Origin: Oscillospiraceae bacterium
GTDB lineage: Bacteria; Bacillota; Clostridia; Oscillospirales; Ruminococcaceae
Direction of reading: 5' to 3'
Assembly: GCA_024684395.1 (NCBI GenBank)
Contig: JAIKWY010000186.1
Location: 1-48,323, forward strand
Length of the DNA stretch: 48,323 nucleotides
The notes under the pieces were generated by a model. The model saw nothing but the letters and a program-made list of their open reading frames with translations. It made no database searches and had not been told where the DNA came from. Within the stretch, counting starts at the first letter, position 1. Each line of letters starts with the position of its first letter. Shown piece by piece: positions 24,777-33,330 of this stretch. Both the position numbers and the translations under genes were made by a program.

Positions 24777-25385
24777 TTATTTGATCAATGGACGTATCGC
24801 ATTGAAAATGACTTTCGTCTTTTCGCTGCCGAAGTGCGACAGCAAGTCGTTGTTGATGCCGACCTTGATGTGGGAGAGATGCGGCGAGCCGGTTTTCAGA
24901 TGCCGCCAGATCACATCGGCTGCATCCTGCTTCTCGGAATCATCGAGCACCTCGAGCGCCGAGACAGCCTTCTGGACATCGGGCTTCTTCGCCGCCGCAA
25001 GCTGCCGCTGGCGGATGCTCGGCACAAGGCGCACACGCTGCCCCTGCTTGAACCAGAAGATCTGCACATTGTTATAGCCACGGTCATTGCTGACGATGAA
25101 GACCTTGCAGCCCTCATTCATGCCGAGCAGATAGCCGACATAGGAGGCAAGCTGGAAATCCAGCGCATTGCGTCCCATCGTATCGACCTTGATGTATTCG
25201 ATCTGTGCCTTGGATGCCGAAAGGAGCTGCATCACCTCGAACGAGAGCGAGTCTGCGTTCTGGCTGTAGAACAAAATGACCTTGTCGGAACGCCGCAGCT
25301 CGTCAATGCCGTCAAGTCCGGCTTTGTTGACATTCTCATAGTCGATCAGGAAGTAACGGCGCTTCCTATCTTTTTTCACTGACAC
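24777..25385 (-). CDS. NYN/PIN-like domain protein, putative ribonuclease
   Basis: About 202 residues. The N-terminal half has the NYN/PIN-like pattern: FLIDYENV (first acidic patch), KVDTMGRNALDFQLASYVGYLL and FIVSNDRGYNNV, which supply conserved Asp residues for a metal-dependent RNase site. The C-terminal 70 residues are an unassigned helical tail. The start is taken as GTG because GGAGG sits eight bases ahead of it; an ATG five codons upstream overlaps that site and has none of its own. First gene of an operon with pyrE. The RNA target is unknown. Confidence 0.78.
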   Translation of the reverse strand: MSVKKDRKRRYFLIDYENVNKAGLDGIDELRRSDKVILFYSQNADSLSFEVMQLLSASKAQIEYIKVDTMGRNALDFQLASYVGYLLGMNEGCKVFIVSNDRGYNNVQIFWFKQGQRVRLVPSIRQRQLAAAKKPDVQKAVSALEVLDDSEKQDAADVIWRHLKTGSPHLSHIKVGINNDLLSHFGSEKTKVIFNAIRPLIK

Positions 25386-25428
25386 GGTTTTAGCCTCCAT
25401 TCTGATCGGTAAACGATCCTATTTCTCT

Positions 25429-25457
25429 ATTATACCATAATCCGTCAGCTTTTGCAA
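25429..25457 (-). promoter_or_regulatory. Sigma-A promoter of the NYN-pyrE operon
   Basis: TTGCAA (25452-25457), 17-bp spacer ending TGG (extended -10), TATAAT (25429-25434). Confidence 0.85.
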
Positions 25458-25517
25458 GCAGTTTTGATGCATGTCTTGCATTTTTCTGTGGAAAATGCCG
25501 TTTTGCCTGCTTTGACA

Positions 25518-25550
25518 CAAAAAACTGCCGCATCCGGAAAGATGCAGCAG
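25518..25550 (-). terminator. Terminator of the ABC export operon
   Basis: Minus strand CTGCTGCATC/GATGCGGCAG around a short loop, followed by TTTTTTG. It is nearly the same cassette as the terminator at 4810-4843. Confidence 0.85.
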
Positions 25551-25565
25551 CTTTTGTAGGATAGA

Positions 25566-26849
25566 TCAGTCGTAACGCAGTGCGTCGATGGGGTTCATTT
25601 TTGCGGCCTTGTTCGCCGGGTAATAACCGAAGAACACGCCGGTCAGGATCGAGAAAAACACCGAAACGAGGATCGCGGGGATGGATGGCTGGATGGTGAT
25701 GGAGATCAGCTCGGCATACTCGGAATAGAACTCCGTTACGAGCATCTTGGCGAGCCAGCCAATGGCAAGACCGCCTACTATTCCCATGAGGATGCCTATG
25801 ATACCGCCGATCAGACAGATCATGATCGCCTCAATGACAAACTGCATCCGGATGGCGGAATTCTGAGCGCCGAGCGCCTTGCGGATACCGATCTCCTTGG
25901 TACGCTCGGTGATGGAAACCAGCATGATATTCATAACGCCCACACCGCCGACAATCAGCGAGATCGCAGCAATGACGGAGATCGCGATCGTCACCACGTT
26001 GATGATCGTGTCCATCATGCCAAGGTACTGCTGCTCATTGATGATCAGGAACGAGAAACCGGGCTTCTCCTTGTACTTATCTTCAAAGAATTCCTTCAGG
26101 AGCTTCTGCTGCATATCAATGTCATAGTCTGTATTGTAGCGGATCTGTGCATAGTAGGTCGGCTCCGGCTCCTGATGCACCATCTCGTTGTAGGTGTCGC
26201 ACGGGATGCAGACCGGGGAGGTCTTCTCCATCTTCTTCATTCCCGGCGGATACTGCTTCTCATAGATCTGCGGCAGCTTGTCATAGCCGACGATGACGAA
26301 ATCTCCGGAAAGACCGTTGTCCACAAACGTGAGGTTGACCGTCTGTCCGATGGGATCAACACCCGGCTCAAAATACTGACTGATGAACAGATCGCTGACA
26401 TAGATCGCATTCTTCTTGTTGACGTTGTCCTTGTACTGGATGGTCCTGCCGCGCAGGTGATCAAGCGCCGGCTTGATGTCCAATGCACCGGACACTGCCA
26501 CGGTGACTGTCTCACCCTTGGGTGTGCGCACCGTTGCCTGACCGCAGTCTGTTGACATCTCGATGGAAAAATACTCCGGATATTTTGTGATAAGCTCATC
26601 GAGCATCTCGCGGGAGATCATATCGTCCTCCGAGGCGGTATCCTCCCAGTCGAGGATGACATCGAAGATGTTGAAGCTGCCAATGGAGTTGAACGTATTG
26701 GACAGCGTTTTCTGAATGGATGTACCGATGGTGGTGATCATGATGACCGCACTGATGCCGATGATGATGCCCAGCATGGTCAGCAGCGCACGCATCTTGT
26801 TGGCGAGCAGCGAGGTGAACGCCAGACGGATATTCTCAATCAACTGCAT
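25566..26849 (-). CDS. MacB-type ABC transporter permease
   Basis: 427 residues. Membrane segment at about 20-42 ('MRALLTMLGIIIGISAVIMI'), a 230-residue extracytoplasmic MacB-like domain, then three membrane segments in the C-terminal FtsX-like domain ('GGVGVMNIMLVSITERTKEIGIRKALGA' is diagnostic). It works with the ATPase and adaptor encoded just upstream, exporting or handling a substrate such as a peptide or drug across the membrane; the cargo is unknown. The ATG overlaps the end of the ATPase gene by 14 nt, implying coupled translation. Confidence 0.93.
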   Translation of the reverse strand: MQLIENIRLAFTSLLANKMRALLTMLGIIIGISAVIMITTIGTSIQKTLSNTFNSIGSFNIFDVILDWEDTASEDDMISREMLDELITKYPEYFSIEMSTDCGQATVRTPKGETVTVAVSGALDIKPALDHLRGRTIQYKDNVNKKNAIYVSDLFISQYFEPGVDPIGQTVNLTFVDNGLSGDFVIVGYDKLPQIYEKQYPPGMKKMEKTSPVCIPCDTYNEMVHQEPEPTYYAQIRYNTDYDIDMQQKLLKEFFEDKYKEKPGFSFLIINEQQYLGMMDTIINVVTIAISVIAAISLIVGGVGVMNIMLVSITERTKEIGIRKALGAQNSAIRMQFVIEAIMICLIGGIIGILMGIVGGLAIGWLAKMLVTEFYSEYAELISITIQPSIPAILVSVFFSILTGVFFGYYPANKAAKMNPIDALRYD

Positions 26850-27546
26850 TCACTCTCACCCCCGTATCATTGATGATGCTGCCGTCACTGATGGTGACGA
26901 TGCGGTCGCACTCGGAGGCAAGCTCCGGGCTGTGTGTGATGAGGACGATGGTCGTCCCCTCCTCCTTGTGGAGCTTGTGGAACAGATCCATGATCATTCT
27001 GCCGGTCTTGGAATCCAGTGCGCCGGTCGGCTCGTCGGCAAGCAAAATCGACGGCTTGTTTGCCATCGCTCTGGCAATGGCAACACGCTGCTTCTGACCG
27101 CCGGACAGCTCGTTCGGCTGGTGGTCGGCACGGTCCTCCATCTCCACGATCTTGAGCAGCTCCTCCGCACGCTTGATGCGCTCCTTGCGGGGGATGCCCG
27201 CATACATCATGGGCATCTCGACATTTTTCAGAGCATCGGTGCGGGAGATCAGGTTGAAGGTCTGGAACACAAAGCCGATCTCCTTGTTCCGGATGCGGGA
27301 AAGCTCCGTATCATCGAGCGTGCTGATGTCCACACCGTTGAGGTAGTACGTCCCCTCGGTCGGACGGTCGAGCGCACCGATCATATTCATGAGCGTACTC
27401 TTACCGGAGCCGGACTGTCCGACGATCGCCAGGAACTCGCCCTCGGTCACATCGAGGTCGATGCCGTTGAGGATCTGGAGCTCGTTGGGCTTGCCGATAT
27501 AGTAGCGCTTGATGATGCCCCGCATTGAAATGACTGTTTTACTCAT
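26836..27546 (-). CDS. ABC transporter ATPase of the MacB/LolD type
   Basis: 236 residues. Walker A GQSGSGKST (43-51), signature LSGGQKQRVAIARA, Walker B ILLADEPTGALD and the switch-His region are intact. It powers the adjacent MacB-like permease. The start codon overlaps the adaptor stop as ATGA, and the 3' end overlaps the permease gene, so the three genes form one tightly packed operon. Confidence 0.95.
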   Translation of the reverse strand: MSKTVISMRGIIKRYYIGKPNELQILNGIDLDVTEGEFLAIVGQSGSGKSTLMNMIGALDRPTEGTYYLNGVDISTLDDTELSRIRNKEIGFVFQTFNLISRTDALKNVEMPMMYAGIPRKERIKRAEELLKIVEMEDRADHQPNELSGGQKQRVAIARAMANKPSILLADEPTGALDSKTGRMIMDLFHKLHKEEGTTIVLITHSPELASECDRIVTISDGSIINDTGVRVNAVD

Positions 27547-29054
27547 TCTGCGCTCGCCTCATCTTCTGCTTTACTTTCCTCTGCCTGGCTCTCACCGCCG
27601 GCAGCGCTGTCTGTCAGAGAGTTCATGTTGGGCATCACGAGCAGTACGGAGCCGTCGTCATAGGCGCTGGCATCCATAACGATCTTGTCGCCTTCCTTGA
27701 CCTCAGTGGACTCGATCTCGGTGAAATAGCTGCCCTCCATGCCGGTGGTGACATTGGCACGCTTTGCGGTGGTCACGCCGTTCTTTTCATCGGTGATGGC
27801 CAGCAGGACATACTTGTTGCCGTCATCGTCTTCCTTGATGGACTCATACGGAACGGACAGCACGTCTGCCTTCTCTTCGAGGATGATCTGCACCTTGGCA
27901 GTCATGCCGATCAGCAGGGCGGTGTCCTTGTCGTCAATGACGATCTCTGCGGAATAGCCTGCGCCGGAAGTCCTGCCGAGCACATCCGTGGTGCCGCCGC
28001 TGACGATGTTGACAACACGCTTCACGGTCGCATTGAACTCCTGGTCGCCGGTCGCAGTGGTCTTGACGATCGCCTTCTGACCCTCGTGGATCTTGAGGAT
28101 ATCGCCCTCGGCGATGGTTACGGTGATCTTGAGGGAATCCTTGTTTTCGATGGTCATGAGTGCCTCGGAGGTCGGGATGGAGCCCTCTGCCACGTTCAGG
28201 GCGGTGATGATGCCGCTCTTCGGCGCACGGACGGTGCAGTCCTTGATGGCATCGGCAAGCTTCTTCAGCTCGGTCTCGCCGGAGTTATCCTTGGAGTATT
28301 CCTCGTTGTCGAGGATGTCCTGATAGCTCTGGATCTGCATGTCGCAGGAGCGCTCGGTCTGGGTATAGGCATCCTTGGCAGCCTGCACGGCATCCTCATA
28401 GCTGGAGATGGAGGCATCCGCCTGCTCAAAGGCTGCTTCAAGGCTTGCGAGCTGCTGCTGAGCCGCTTCGTACTTGAGCGGATCCTCGTTGAAATCGCCG
28501 CGGTTGATCTGCTCGAGCAGCGAGTTGTACTTATTTCTGTAGTCATCACGGGTGCTTCTTGCCTTGTTCAGCGCATTGTTGGCACTGTCGATGCTGCGCT
28601 GTGCCTGCTGGAGGGACGTGGTCTTGTCTCTCTTGGCATTCTCAAGGTTACGCACGTTGATGTCATGGGTATGGGCTGTCAGATTGTCGGAATTTTCGAG
28701 GTTCTTCTTTAAATTGTCATACTGGGTCTGGAGATCGTCGCTGTCAAATTCCAGCAGTACTTCGCCTGCCTTGACCTCCTTACCGATCTCGGCATTGACC
28801 TTCTTGACCTTTGCGGTGACGGTGCTGGTAACCTTCACGAGATCCTCGCTCTCCACCTGACCGGATACGCTGATGTAGTTGGACAGGTCACGGCGCTCCA
28901 CCGTGCTCAGCTCGGTCATGCCTGCCGAAAGCTGGCTGAGCGAATCGGAAAGCGCCTTCGAGCACGCTACGATACCGAAGACGATCGCCGCCAGGATCAC
29001 CACAACGATGACCACGATGATGATTGTCTTCTTTTTCTTTTTTGACTGATCCAT
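27543..29054 (-). CDS. Membrane-fusion (HlyD/MacA-like) adaptor
   Basis: 503 residues. Membrane anchor at about 10-30 after a Lys-rich start, then a biotinyl/barrel-sandwich half, a long coiled-coil (about 95-230), the second sandwich half ('VRAPKSGIITALNVAEGS') and beta-barrel domains, ending with an acidic Glu/Ala/Ser tail. In Gram-positive bacteria such adaptors couple to MacB-type ABC pumps. The start was chosen for GGAGG six bases ahead of the ATG; the frame is open for 145 codons upstream but through promoter DNA. First gene of the operon. Confidence 0.92.
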   Translation of the reverse strand: MDQSKKKKKTIIIVVIVVVILAAIVFGIVACSKALSDSLSQLSAGMTELSTVERRDLSNYISVSGQVESEDLVKVTSTVTAKVKKVNAEIGKEVKAGEVLLEFDSDDLQTQYDNLKKNLENSDNLTAHTHDINVRNLENAKRDKTTSLQQAQRSIDSANNALNKARSTRDDYRNKYNSLLEQINRGDFNEDPLKYEAAQQQLASLEAAFEQADASISSYEDAVQAAKDAYTQTERSCDMQIQSYQDILDNEEYSKDNSGETELKKLADAIKDCTVRAPKSGIITALNVAEGSIPTSEALMTIENKDSLKITVTIAEGDILKIHEGQKAIVKTTATGDQEFNATVKRVVNIVSGGTTDVLGRTSGAGYSAEIVIDDKDTALLIGMTAKVQIILEEKADVLSVPYESIKEDDDGNKYVLLAITDEKNGVTTAKRANVTTGMEGSYFTEIESTEVKEGDKIVMDASAYDDGSVLLVMPNMNSLTDSAAGGESQAEESKAEDEASAE

Positions 29055-29097
29055 AGTTCGTTCCTCCCCCCGATACCGGGTCATGAAATGCATTGGT

Positions 29098-29116
29098 GTA
29101 CTATTCGTATTAGTAC
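29098..29116. promoter_or_regulatory. Operator-like palindrome at the ABC operon transcript start
   Basis: GTACTA-N7-TAGTAC, a perfect 6+6 inverted repeat immediately downstream of the -10 element. It covers the expected transcript start, a typical place for a repressor. Confidence 0.5.
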
Positions 29117-29123
29117 GGGTATC

Positions 29124-29152
29124 ATTATAGCACAGATTCCGGCGCTTGTCAA
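29124..29152 (-). promoter_or_regulatory. Sigma-A promoter of the ABC export operon
   Basis: TTGACA (29147-29152), 17-bp spacer ending TGC (extended -10), TATAAT (29124-29129). Confidence 0.9.
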
Positions 29153-29247
29153 GAGAAATCCGGAATTTTTTACAGAAATAAATCGTTTTCGATAAACAGC
29201 TGTGCCTTTTCTGAAAAATGTAAAATACATTTACACCAACAAGATAC

Positions 29248-29276
29248 AGTATAGCATAATTCTGCGGAATTGTCAA
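29248..29276 (-). promoter_or_regulatory. Second, upstream promoter facing the ABC export operon
   Basis: TTGACA (29271-29276), 17-bp spacer ending TGC, TATACT (29248-29253). The 95 bp between the two promoters holds no gene, only the hairpin AAATGTA-TTT-TACATTT and an ATCG-TTTT-CGAT palindrome (29182-29193). Confidence 0.7.
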
Positions 29277-29344
29277 GAAATCCCCCTGGATTCCCCTAAC
29301 TATCACGATGAAAAATCTAACAGGATGTGGACTGTGTTTTTGTA

Positions 29345-29388
29345 CAAAATGACAATATAGCGCTGTCCTTTCGCAGACAGCGCTGTAT
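29345..29388 (-). terminator. Terminator after the YitT-family gene
   Basis: Minus strand stem AGCGCTGTC/GACAGCGCT, extended by flanking A/T pairs, then TATTGTCATTTTG. It overlaps the very end of the preceding reading frame region. Confidence 0.75.
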
Positions 29389-29391
29389 TGT

Positions 29392-30318
29392 TCAGGATTT
29401 GTCAGTCTCCTCCGGCTCCTCGATCGGCGGGAGCTGCTTGAAGAGCGGCGCATTGTTCTTGATGTGCTTGCCGATGATCTCCGAGACATCGCTCACGGAC
29501 ATAAATGCCGAATAATCGTCCTTTTCGATGATCTTGCGCATCGTGGAGAGCTCGATGCGGGTGATGACGCAGTACAGCACGACCTTCTCACCCGAGATCA
29601 GACCGCTGCCCTGGATGATCGTCACGGTGCGTCCGAGGGTGTCGTAGATGTCCTGTGCGATCTGCTCGCCCTGGTTGGTGATGATCATGACAGCCTTGCC
29701 CTGCTGCATCCCGGTGTTGACAAAGTCCTCGATGCGGGACACGATGATGTAGGTCAGCAGCGAATACAGCGCCCTGTCCATGCCGAACAAAATGCCGGCT
29801 GTCAGGTAGATCAGCACGTTGAAGAACAGCACGACCTGGCCGACGGAGAAGTTCATCTTCTTGCTGATGAGGATGGCGACCGCTTCTGTACCGTCCAGGC
29901 ATCCGCCGCTGAGCAGCACGAGCCCGACGCCCAGACCGAGCAGCAGACCGCCGAACACCGTCGCAAGGAGCTTGTCCTCCGTCAGCACGATCTTCTCGAA
30001 GAAGCCGTGCCCGAACAGGTCGATCGAGAGCGAGAATGTCACCATCGCCGTGATCGTCCGGATGAGGAAGGAGCGTTCGAGCTTGCGACCGCCGATCCAG
30101 ACGAGCGGCAGGTTCAGAGCGATCGTCAGGACGCTGAGCGGGAGCTTGGTCAGCGTGGAAATGATCATGGCGATGCCGACCATGCCGCCGTCCATGATCT
30201 GCACGGGGATCAGGATCTTTTCCAGCGCAAATGCAGCGATCATGCTGCCGAGGATCAGAATGACGTAGTGCAGCGCCTCCTTGAAAACGGAATCCGCTGT
30301 GTTCGTATGGCTTGTCAT
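29392..30318 (-). CDS. YitT-family membrane protein (DUF161 plus DUF2179)
   Basis: 308 residues. About five membrane segments (within 15-205), including 'MDGGMVGIAMIIS' and 'SGGCLDGTEAVAILISKK', then a soluble C-terminal DUF2179 domain (about 220-285) with 'VTIIQGSGLISGEKVVLYCVITRIEL'. The family is widespread in Firmicutes with no settled transport substrate. AAGGAGG is five bases before the ATG. No separate promoter is visible, so it may rely on read-through from ilvE. Confidence 0.9.
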   Translation of the reverse strand: MTSHTNTADSVFKEALHYVILILGSMIAAFALEKILIPVQIMDGGMVGIAMIISTLTKLPLSVLTIALNLPLVWIGGRKLERSFLIRTITAMVTFSLSIDLFGHGFFEKIVLTEDKLLATVFGGLLLGLGVGLVLLSGGCLDGTEAVAILISKKMNFSVGQVVLFFNVLIYLTAGILFGMDRALYSLLTYIIVSRIEDFVNTGMQQGKAVMIITNQGEQIAQDIYDTLGRTVTIIQGSGLISGEKVVLYCVITRIELSTMRKIIEKDDYSAFMSVSDVSEIIGKHIKNNAPLFKQLPPIEEPEETDKS

Positions 30319-30365
30319 AGCGCCTCCTTACATTTATGAAGCCGGGTTGCAGGGGCGAAGTCCCT

Positions 30366-30400
30366 GTAAAAACCAAGCCCCCTCCCCGATGGGGAGGGGG
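30366..30400 (-). terminator. Terminator after ilvE
   Basis: Minus strand: 10-bp GC stem CCCCCTCCCC/GGGGAGGGGG with a 3-nt loop, followed by CTTGGTTTTTA. Confidence 0.8.
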
Positions 30401-30418
30401 TTGGGGATGGGGCAAAGC

Positions 30419-31444
30419 TTACTTGATCTCGTGGATCCAGCCCTCGGGAGCTTCGATGCGACCCATCTGGATGCCGGTGAGCGTGTCATACAGCTTCTTG
30501 ATGGTCGGACCCATCTCCTCCATGCCGGACGGGAAGTTGATCGTCTCGTCGTGGTTCACGATGCGGCCTACCGGGGAGATAACCGCTGCCGTGCCGCACA
30601 GACCGCACTCTGCAAAATCCTTGACCTCCTCGAAGAGCACCTCACGCTCCTCGACTTCGAGACCGAGGTAGTGCTGTGCAACGTAAACGAGAGAACGTCT
30701 TGTGATGGACGGGAGGATAGAGTTGGACTTGGGGGTTACGACCTTGCCGTCCTTGGTCACGAACAGGAAGTTCGCACCGCCGGTCTCCTCTACCTTGGTG
30801 TGGGTAGCCGGATCAAGGAACATGTTCTCGTCAAAGCCCTGACGATGTGCATCCATCAGAGTATGCAGGCTCATGGCATAGTTCAGACCAGCCTTGATGT
30901 TGCCGGTGCCGTGAGGTGCGGCTCTGTCGAGGTCGGATACACGCAAAGTGATCGGCTTTGCGCCGCCCTTGAAGTACGGACCTACCGGTGTGCAGAATAC
31001 ACGGAACTGGTACTCGGTCGCCGGCTTTACGCCGATAACGGAATTGATACCGAACATGAACGGACGCAGATACAGCGTTGCACCGCTGCCATACGGCGGA
31101 ACATAAGCCTTGTTGGCAGCAACGACCTGCTCGACTGCCTCGATGAAGCGATCCTTCGGGAAGGTCGGCATTTCGAGACGGGAGGCAGACTGCTCCAGAC
31201 GCTCTGCATTCAGGTCGGGGCGGAATGTCACGATGCGGCCGTCCTCGGTGGTGTATGCCTTCAGACCCTCGAAAACGGTCTGTGCATACTGAAGCACGCA
31301 GGCGCACTCGCTCATGGTGATGGTGTTATCCTCGGTCAGATAACCCTCGCCCCATGCGCCGTCCTTGTAGTCGGCAACGTAGCGCTTGTCAGTCGGCATG
31401 TAGCCAAAGCCTAAATTGCCCCAGTCGATGTTTTTCTTCTCCAT
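30419..31444 (-). CDS. ilvE: Branched-chain amino acid aminotransferase
   Basis: 341 residues of a fold-type IV PLP enzyme. It transfers the amino group between glutamate and the keto acids of valine, leucine and isoleucine. 'VFEGLKAY', 'YLRPFMFG' and 'GTGNIKAGLNYA', with the likely PLP lysine Lys184, mark the family. It lies downstream of leuB on the same strand, probably co-transcribed across a 131-bp gap that holds a dispersed repeat. The ribosome site is AAAGAGGG at long spacing. Confidence 0.96.
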   Translation of the reverse strand: MEKKNIDWGNLGFGYMPTDKRYVADYKDGAWGEGYLTEDNTITMSECACVLQYAQTVFEGLKAYTTEDGRIVTFRPDLNAERLEQSASRLEMPTFPKDRFIEAVEQVVAANKAYVPPYGSGATLYLRPFMFGINSVIGVKPATEYQFRVFCTPVGPYFKGGAKPITLRVSDLDRAAPHGTGNIKAGLNYAMSLHTLMDAHRQGFDENMFLDPATHTKVEETGGANFLFVTKDGKVVTPKSNSILPSITRRSLVYVAQHYLGLEVEEREVLFEEVKDFAECGLCGTAAVISPVGRIVNHDETINFPSGMEEMGPTIKKLYDTLTGIQMGRIEAPEGWIHEIK

Positions 31445-31475
31445 TGAAAAAACCCTCTTTCGTATAAATAGATGT

Positions 31476-31552
31476 TGGGCATCTCTAAAAATGGCTCAGG
31501 CATGGGGATGCGACCCATCCCCCAACTCTAAAAACGCAGTTTTTAGAGGTAC
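31476..31552 (-). repeat. Dispersed repeat 'TGGGCATCTCTAAA...TTTTTAGAGGTAC', copy 2
   Basis: Shares its 5' end, the GGCTcAGGcaTGGGG core and the 3' hairpin CTCTAAAAACGCAGTTTTTAGAG with the copy at 23116-23221. It lies in the leuB-ilvE gap and should form two hairpins in the mRNA. Confidence 0.75.
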
Positions 31553-31575
31553 CCTGTGATAAATGGAAGCGAAAT

Positions 31576-32658
31576 TCAGATGCGCTCGGCGATGAGCGTG
31601 CCCATCTCGTCGCACATCACCTTCGTGCAGCCCTCGCTCATGATGTCACCGGTGCGGTAGCCCTCGGCGAGCACCTGCTTGACGGCGTTCTCGATGGCGT
31701 CTGCCTCTTCATTCAGATCGAAGGAATAGCGCAGCAGCATCGCACCGGAAAGGATAGCTGCGATCGGGTTGGCGATGTTCTTGCCTGCGATGTCCGGCGC
31801 AGAACCGCCGCTCGGCTCGTACAGACCGAACTTGGTCTCGTTCAGTGATGCGCTCGGCAGCATACCGAGGGAACCGGTCACCATTGCCGCCTCGTCCGAC
31901 AGGATGTCGCCGAACATGTTCTCCGTCACCATGACATCGAACTGCGAAGGATTGCGGACGATCTGCATGGCGGTGCTGTCCACGAGTGCATGTTCGAGCG
32001 TCACCTCCGGGTATTCCGCAGCGACCTCGGTCACGACCTTTCTCCACAGACGGGAGGAATCGAGCACATTCGCCTTGTCCACGCTCGTGACCTTCTTGTT
32101 GCGCTTCATAGCGACCTCGAATGCCTTCACAGCGATGCGGCGGATCTCGTTTTCGTCATACTTTAATGTATCAATGGCAGTCATCACGCCATCGACCTCC
32201 TCGGTCTTGCGTGTACCGAAGTACAGACCGCCAGTCAGCTCACGCATGATGAGCATATCAAAGCCCTTGACGCTGATGTCCTCACGCAGCGTGCAGGCTG
32301 CACGGAGCTCCGGATACAGCACGCACGGACGCAGGTTCGCAAACAGCCCCAGCTCCTTGCGCAGCGCCAGCAGACCAGCCTCGGGACGCAGATGCGCCGG
32401 CAGCTTGTACCACGGCGAAGTCGTCGTATCGCCGCCGATGCTGCCCATCAGGACGGCATCGCTGTCCTTGCACACAGCAACGGTCTCTTCCGTCAGAGGC
32501 TCTCTATATGCGTCGATCGAGCAGCCGCCCATGAGCAGCTCGGTATAGCGGAATGTATGACCAAATTTCTCGGCGACCTTGTCCAGTACCTTGACCGCCT
32601 CTGTCACGATCTCAGGTCCGATACCGTCACCCTTGATCACGGCTATTTTCTTATGCAT
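31576..32658 (-). CDS. leuB: 3-isopropylmalate dehydrogenase
   Basis: 360 residues. An NAD-dependent enzyme that oxidatively decarboxylates 3-isopropylmalate in leucine synthesis. '[14 protein letters not shown]', '[10 protein letters not shown]', '[28 protein letters not shown]' and '[18 protein letters not shown]' are family signatures. The start at MHKKIA was chosen by alignment with the family; the frame is open 14 codons further upstream. The other leu genes are not in the window; ilvE follows. Confidence 0.97.
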   Translation of the reverse strand: MHKKIAVIKGDGIGPEIVTEAVKVLDKVAEKFGHTFRYTELLMGGCSIDAYREPLTEETVAVCKDSDAVLMGSIGGDTTTSPWYKLPAHLRPEAGLLALRKELGLFANLRPCVLYPELRAACTLREDISVKGFDMLIMRELTGGLYFGTRKTEEVDGVMTAIDTLKYDENEIRRIAVKAFEVAMKRNKKVTSVDKANVLDSSRLWRKVVTEVAAEYPEVTLEHALVDSTAMQIVRNPSQFDVMVTENMFGDILSDEAAMVTGSLGMLPSASLNETKFGLYEPSGGSAPDIAGKNIANPIAAILSGAMLLRYSFDLNEEADAIENAVKQVLAEGYRTGDIMSEGCTKVMCDEMGTLIAERI

Positions 32659-32720
32659 GTTTCCGGTTCCACCCTTCGTATCAAGTTTCTGTACAGACAT
32701 GTGTCCGCACAGGACATACT

Positions 32721-32749
32721 TATTATACTACTTCCGCCCAGAAATGTCA
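32721..32749 (-). promoter_or_regulatory. Sigma-A promoter of leuB-ilvE
   Basis: TTGACA (32744-32749), 17-bp spacer, TATAAT (32721-32726). The leader is only about 55 nt and has one hairpin, TGTCC-TGTGC-GGACA; there is no room for a T-box. Confidence 0.9.
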
Positions 32750-32851
32750 ATACAAAATCTGGATTTTTCTTGCAGACCGCTGCCCTGCCCCGCTTTGCCG
32801 GCTGACAGATGGGAGCAGAATGTCATTTTCATGAGAATTTTGTGAAACGCC

Positions 32852-32880
32852 TTGCATTTTTCCATGTACTGTGTTATAAT
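32852..32880 (+). promoter_or_regulatory. Sigma-A promoter of the membrane protein/foldase/nth unit
   Basis: TTGCAT (32852-32857), 17-bp spacer ending TGT (extended -10), TATAAT (32875-32880). Confidence 0.82.
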
Positions 32881-32923
32881 AGAGATACTGCCGCCCGGAT
32901 ACACCGGGCAAGGAGGGATGACG

Positions 32924-33298
32924 ATGCGTCATTATATGAAGGCATATGAAAAATATCTGCGGGATTTCACAGAACACCCGGATCCTGCGCAGCTCTCCGC
33001 TGTCAGGAAGGAAACGCTCGTGCAGCTCGGCTTTATGCAGCATGAGCGGTTCGTACATTTTCTGGTCTGCACCTTAGTGGGACTGGCATTCATCCTTGTT
33101 CTGGGAATGGCGCTGTATTTCAAGACGCTCGGGCTCGGGCTGCTCGCTCTGCTCCTGCTCGGACTGCTGGCGCCCTACCTCTGGCATTATTACTTCCTCG
33201 AGAACACCACGCAGCGTATCTATTTATTGTATAATAAGCTCGCTGCGCTTGAGGACGGCATTGCGTATCCCAACACCGACCCTGACGGGAAGATCTGA
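32924..33298 (+). CDS. Small two-span membrane protein
   Basis: 124 residues. A charged N-terminal 45 residues, two hydrophobic segments (about 46-66 and 69-92) and a short C-terminal tail. I do not recognise the family. AGGAGGG lies about six bases ahead of the chosen ATG; another ATG two codons upstream overlaps the ribosome site. First gene of a likely operon with the foldase and nth, 32 nt apart. Confidence 0.72.
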   Translation: MRHYMKAYEKYLRDFTEHPDPAQLSAVRKETLVQLGFMQHERFVHFLVCTLVGLAFILVLGMALYFKTLGLGLLALLLLGLLAPYLWHYYFLENTTQRIYLLYNKLAALEDGIAYPNTDPDGKI

Positions 33299-33330
33299 AC
33301 GGGTCACGTTTTTCAGAAAGGAAGGTTTTC

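Noticed and set aside
29055-29489. 145-codon N-terminal extension of the MacA-like adaptor
   Set aside because: It runs through both promoters and a palindrome; a strong ribosome site precedes the internal ATG at 29054.
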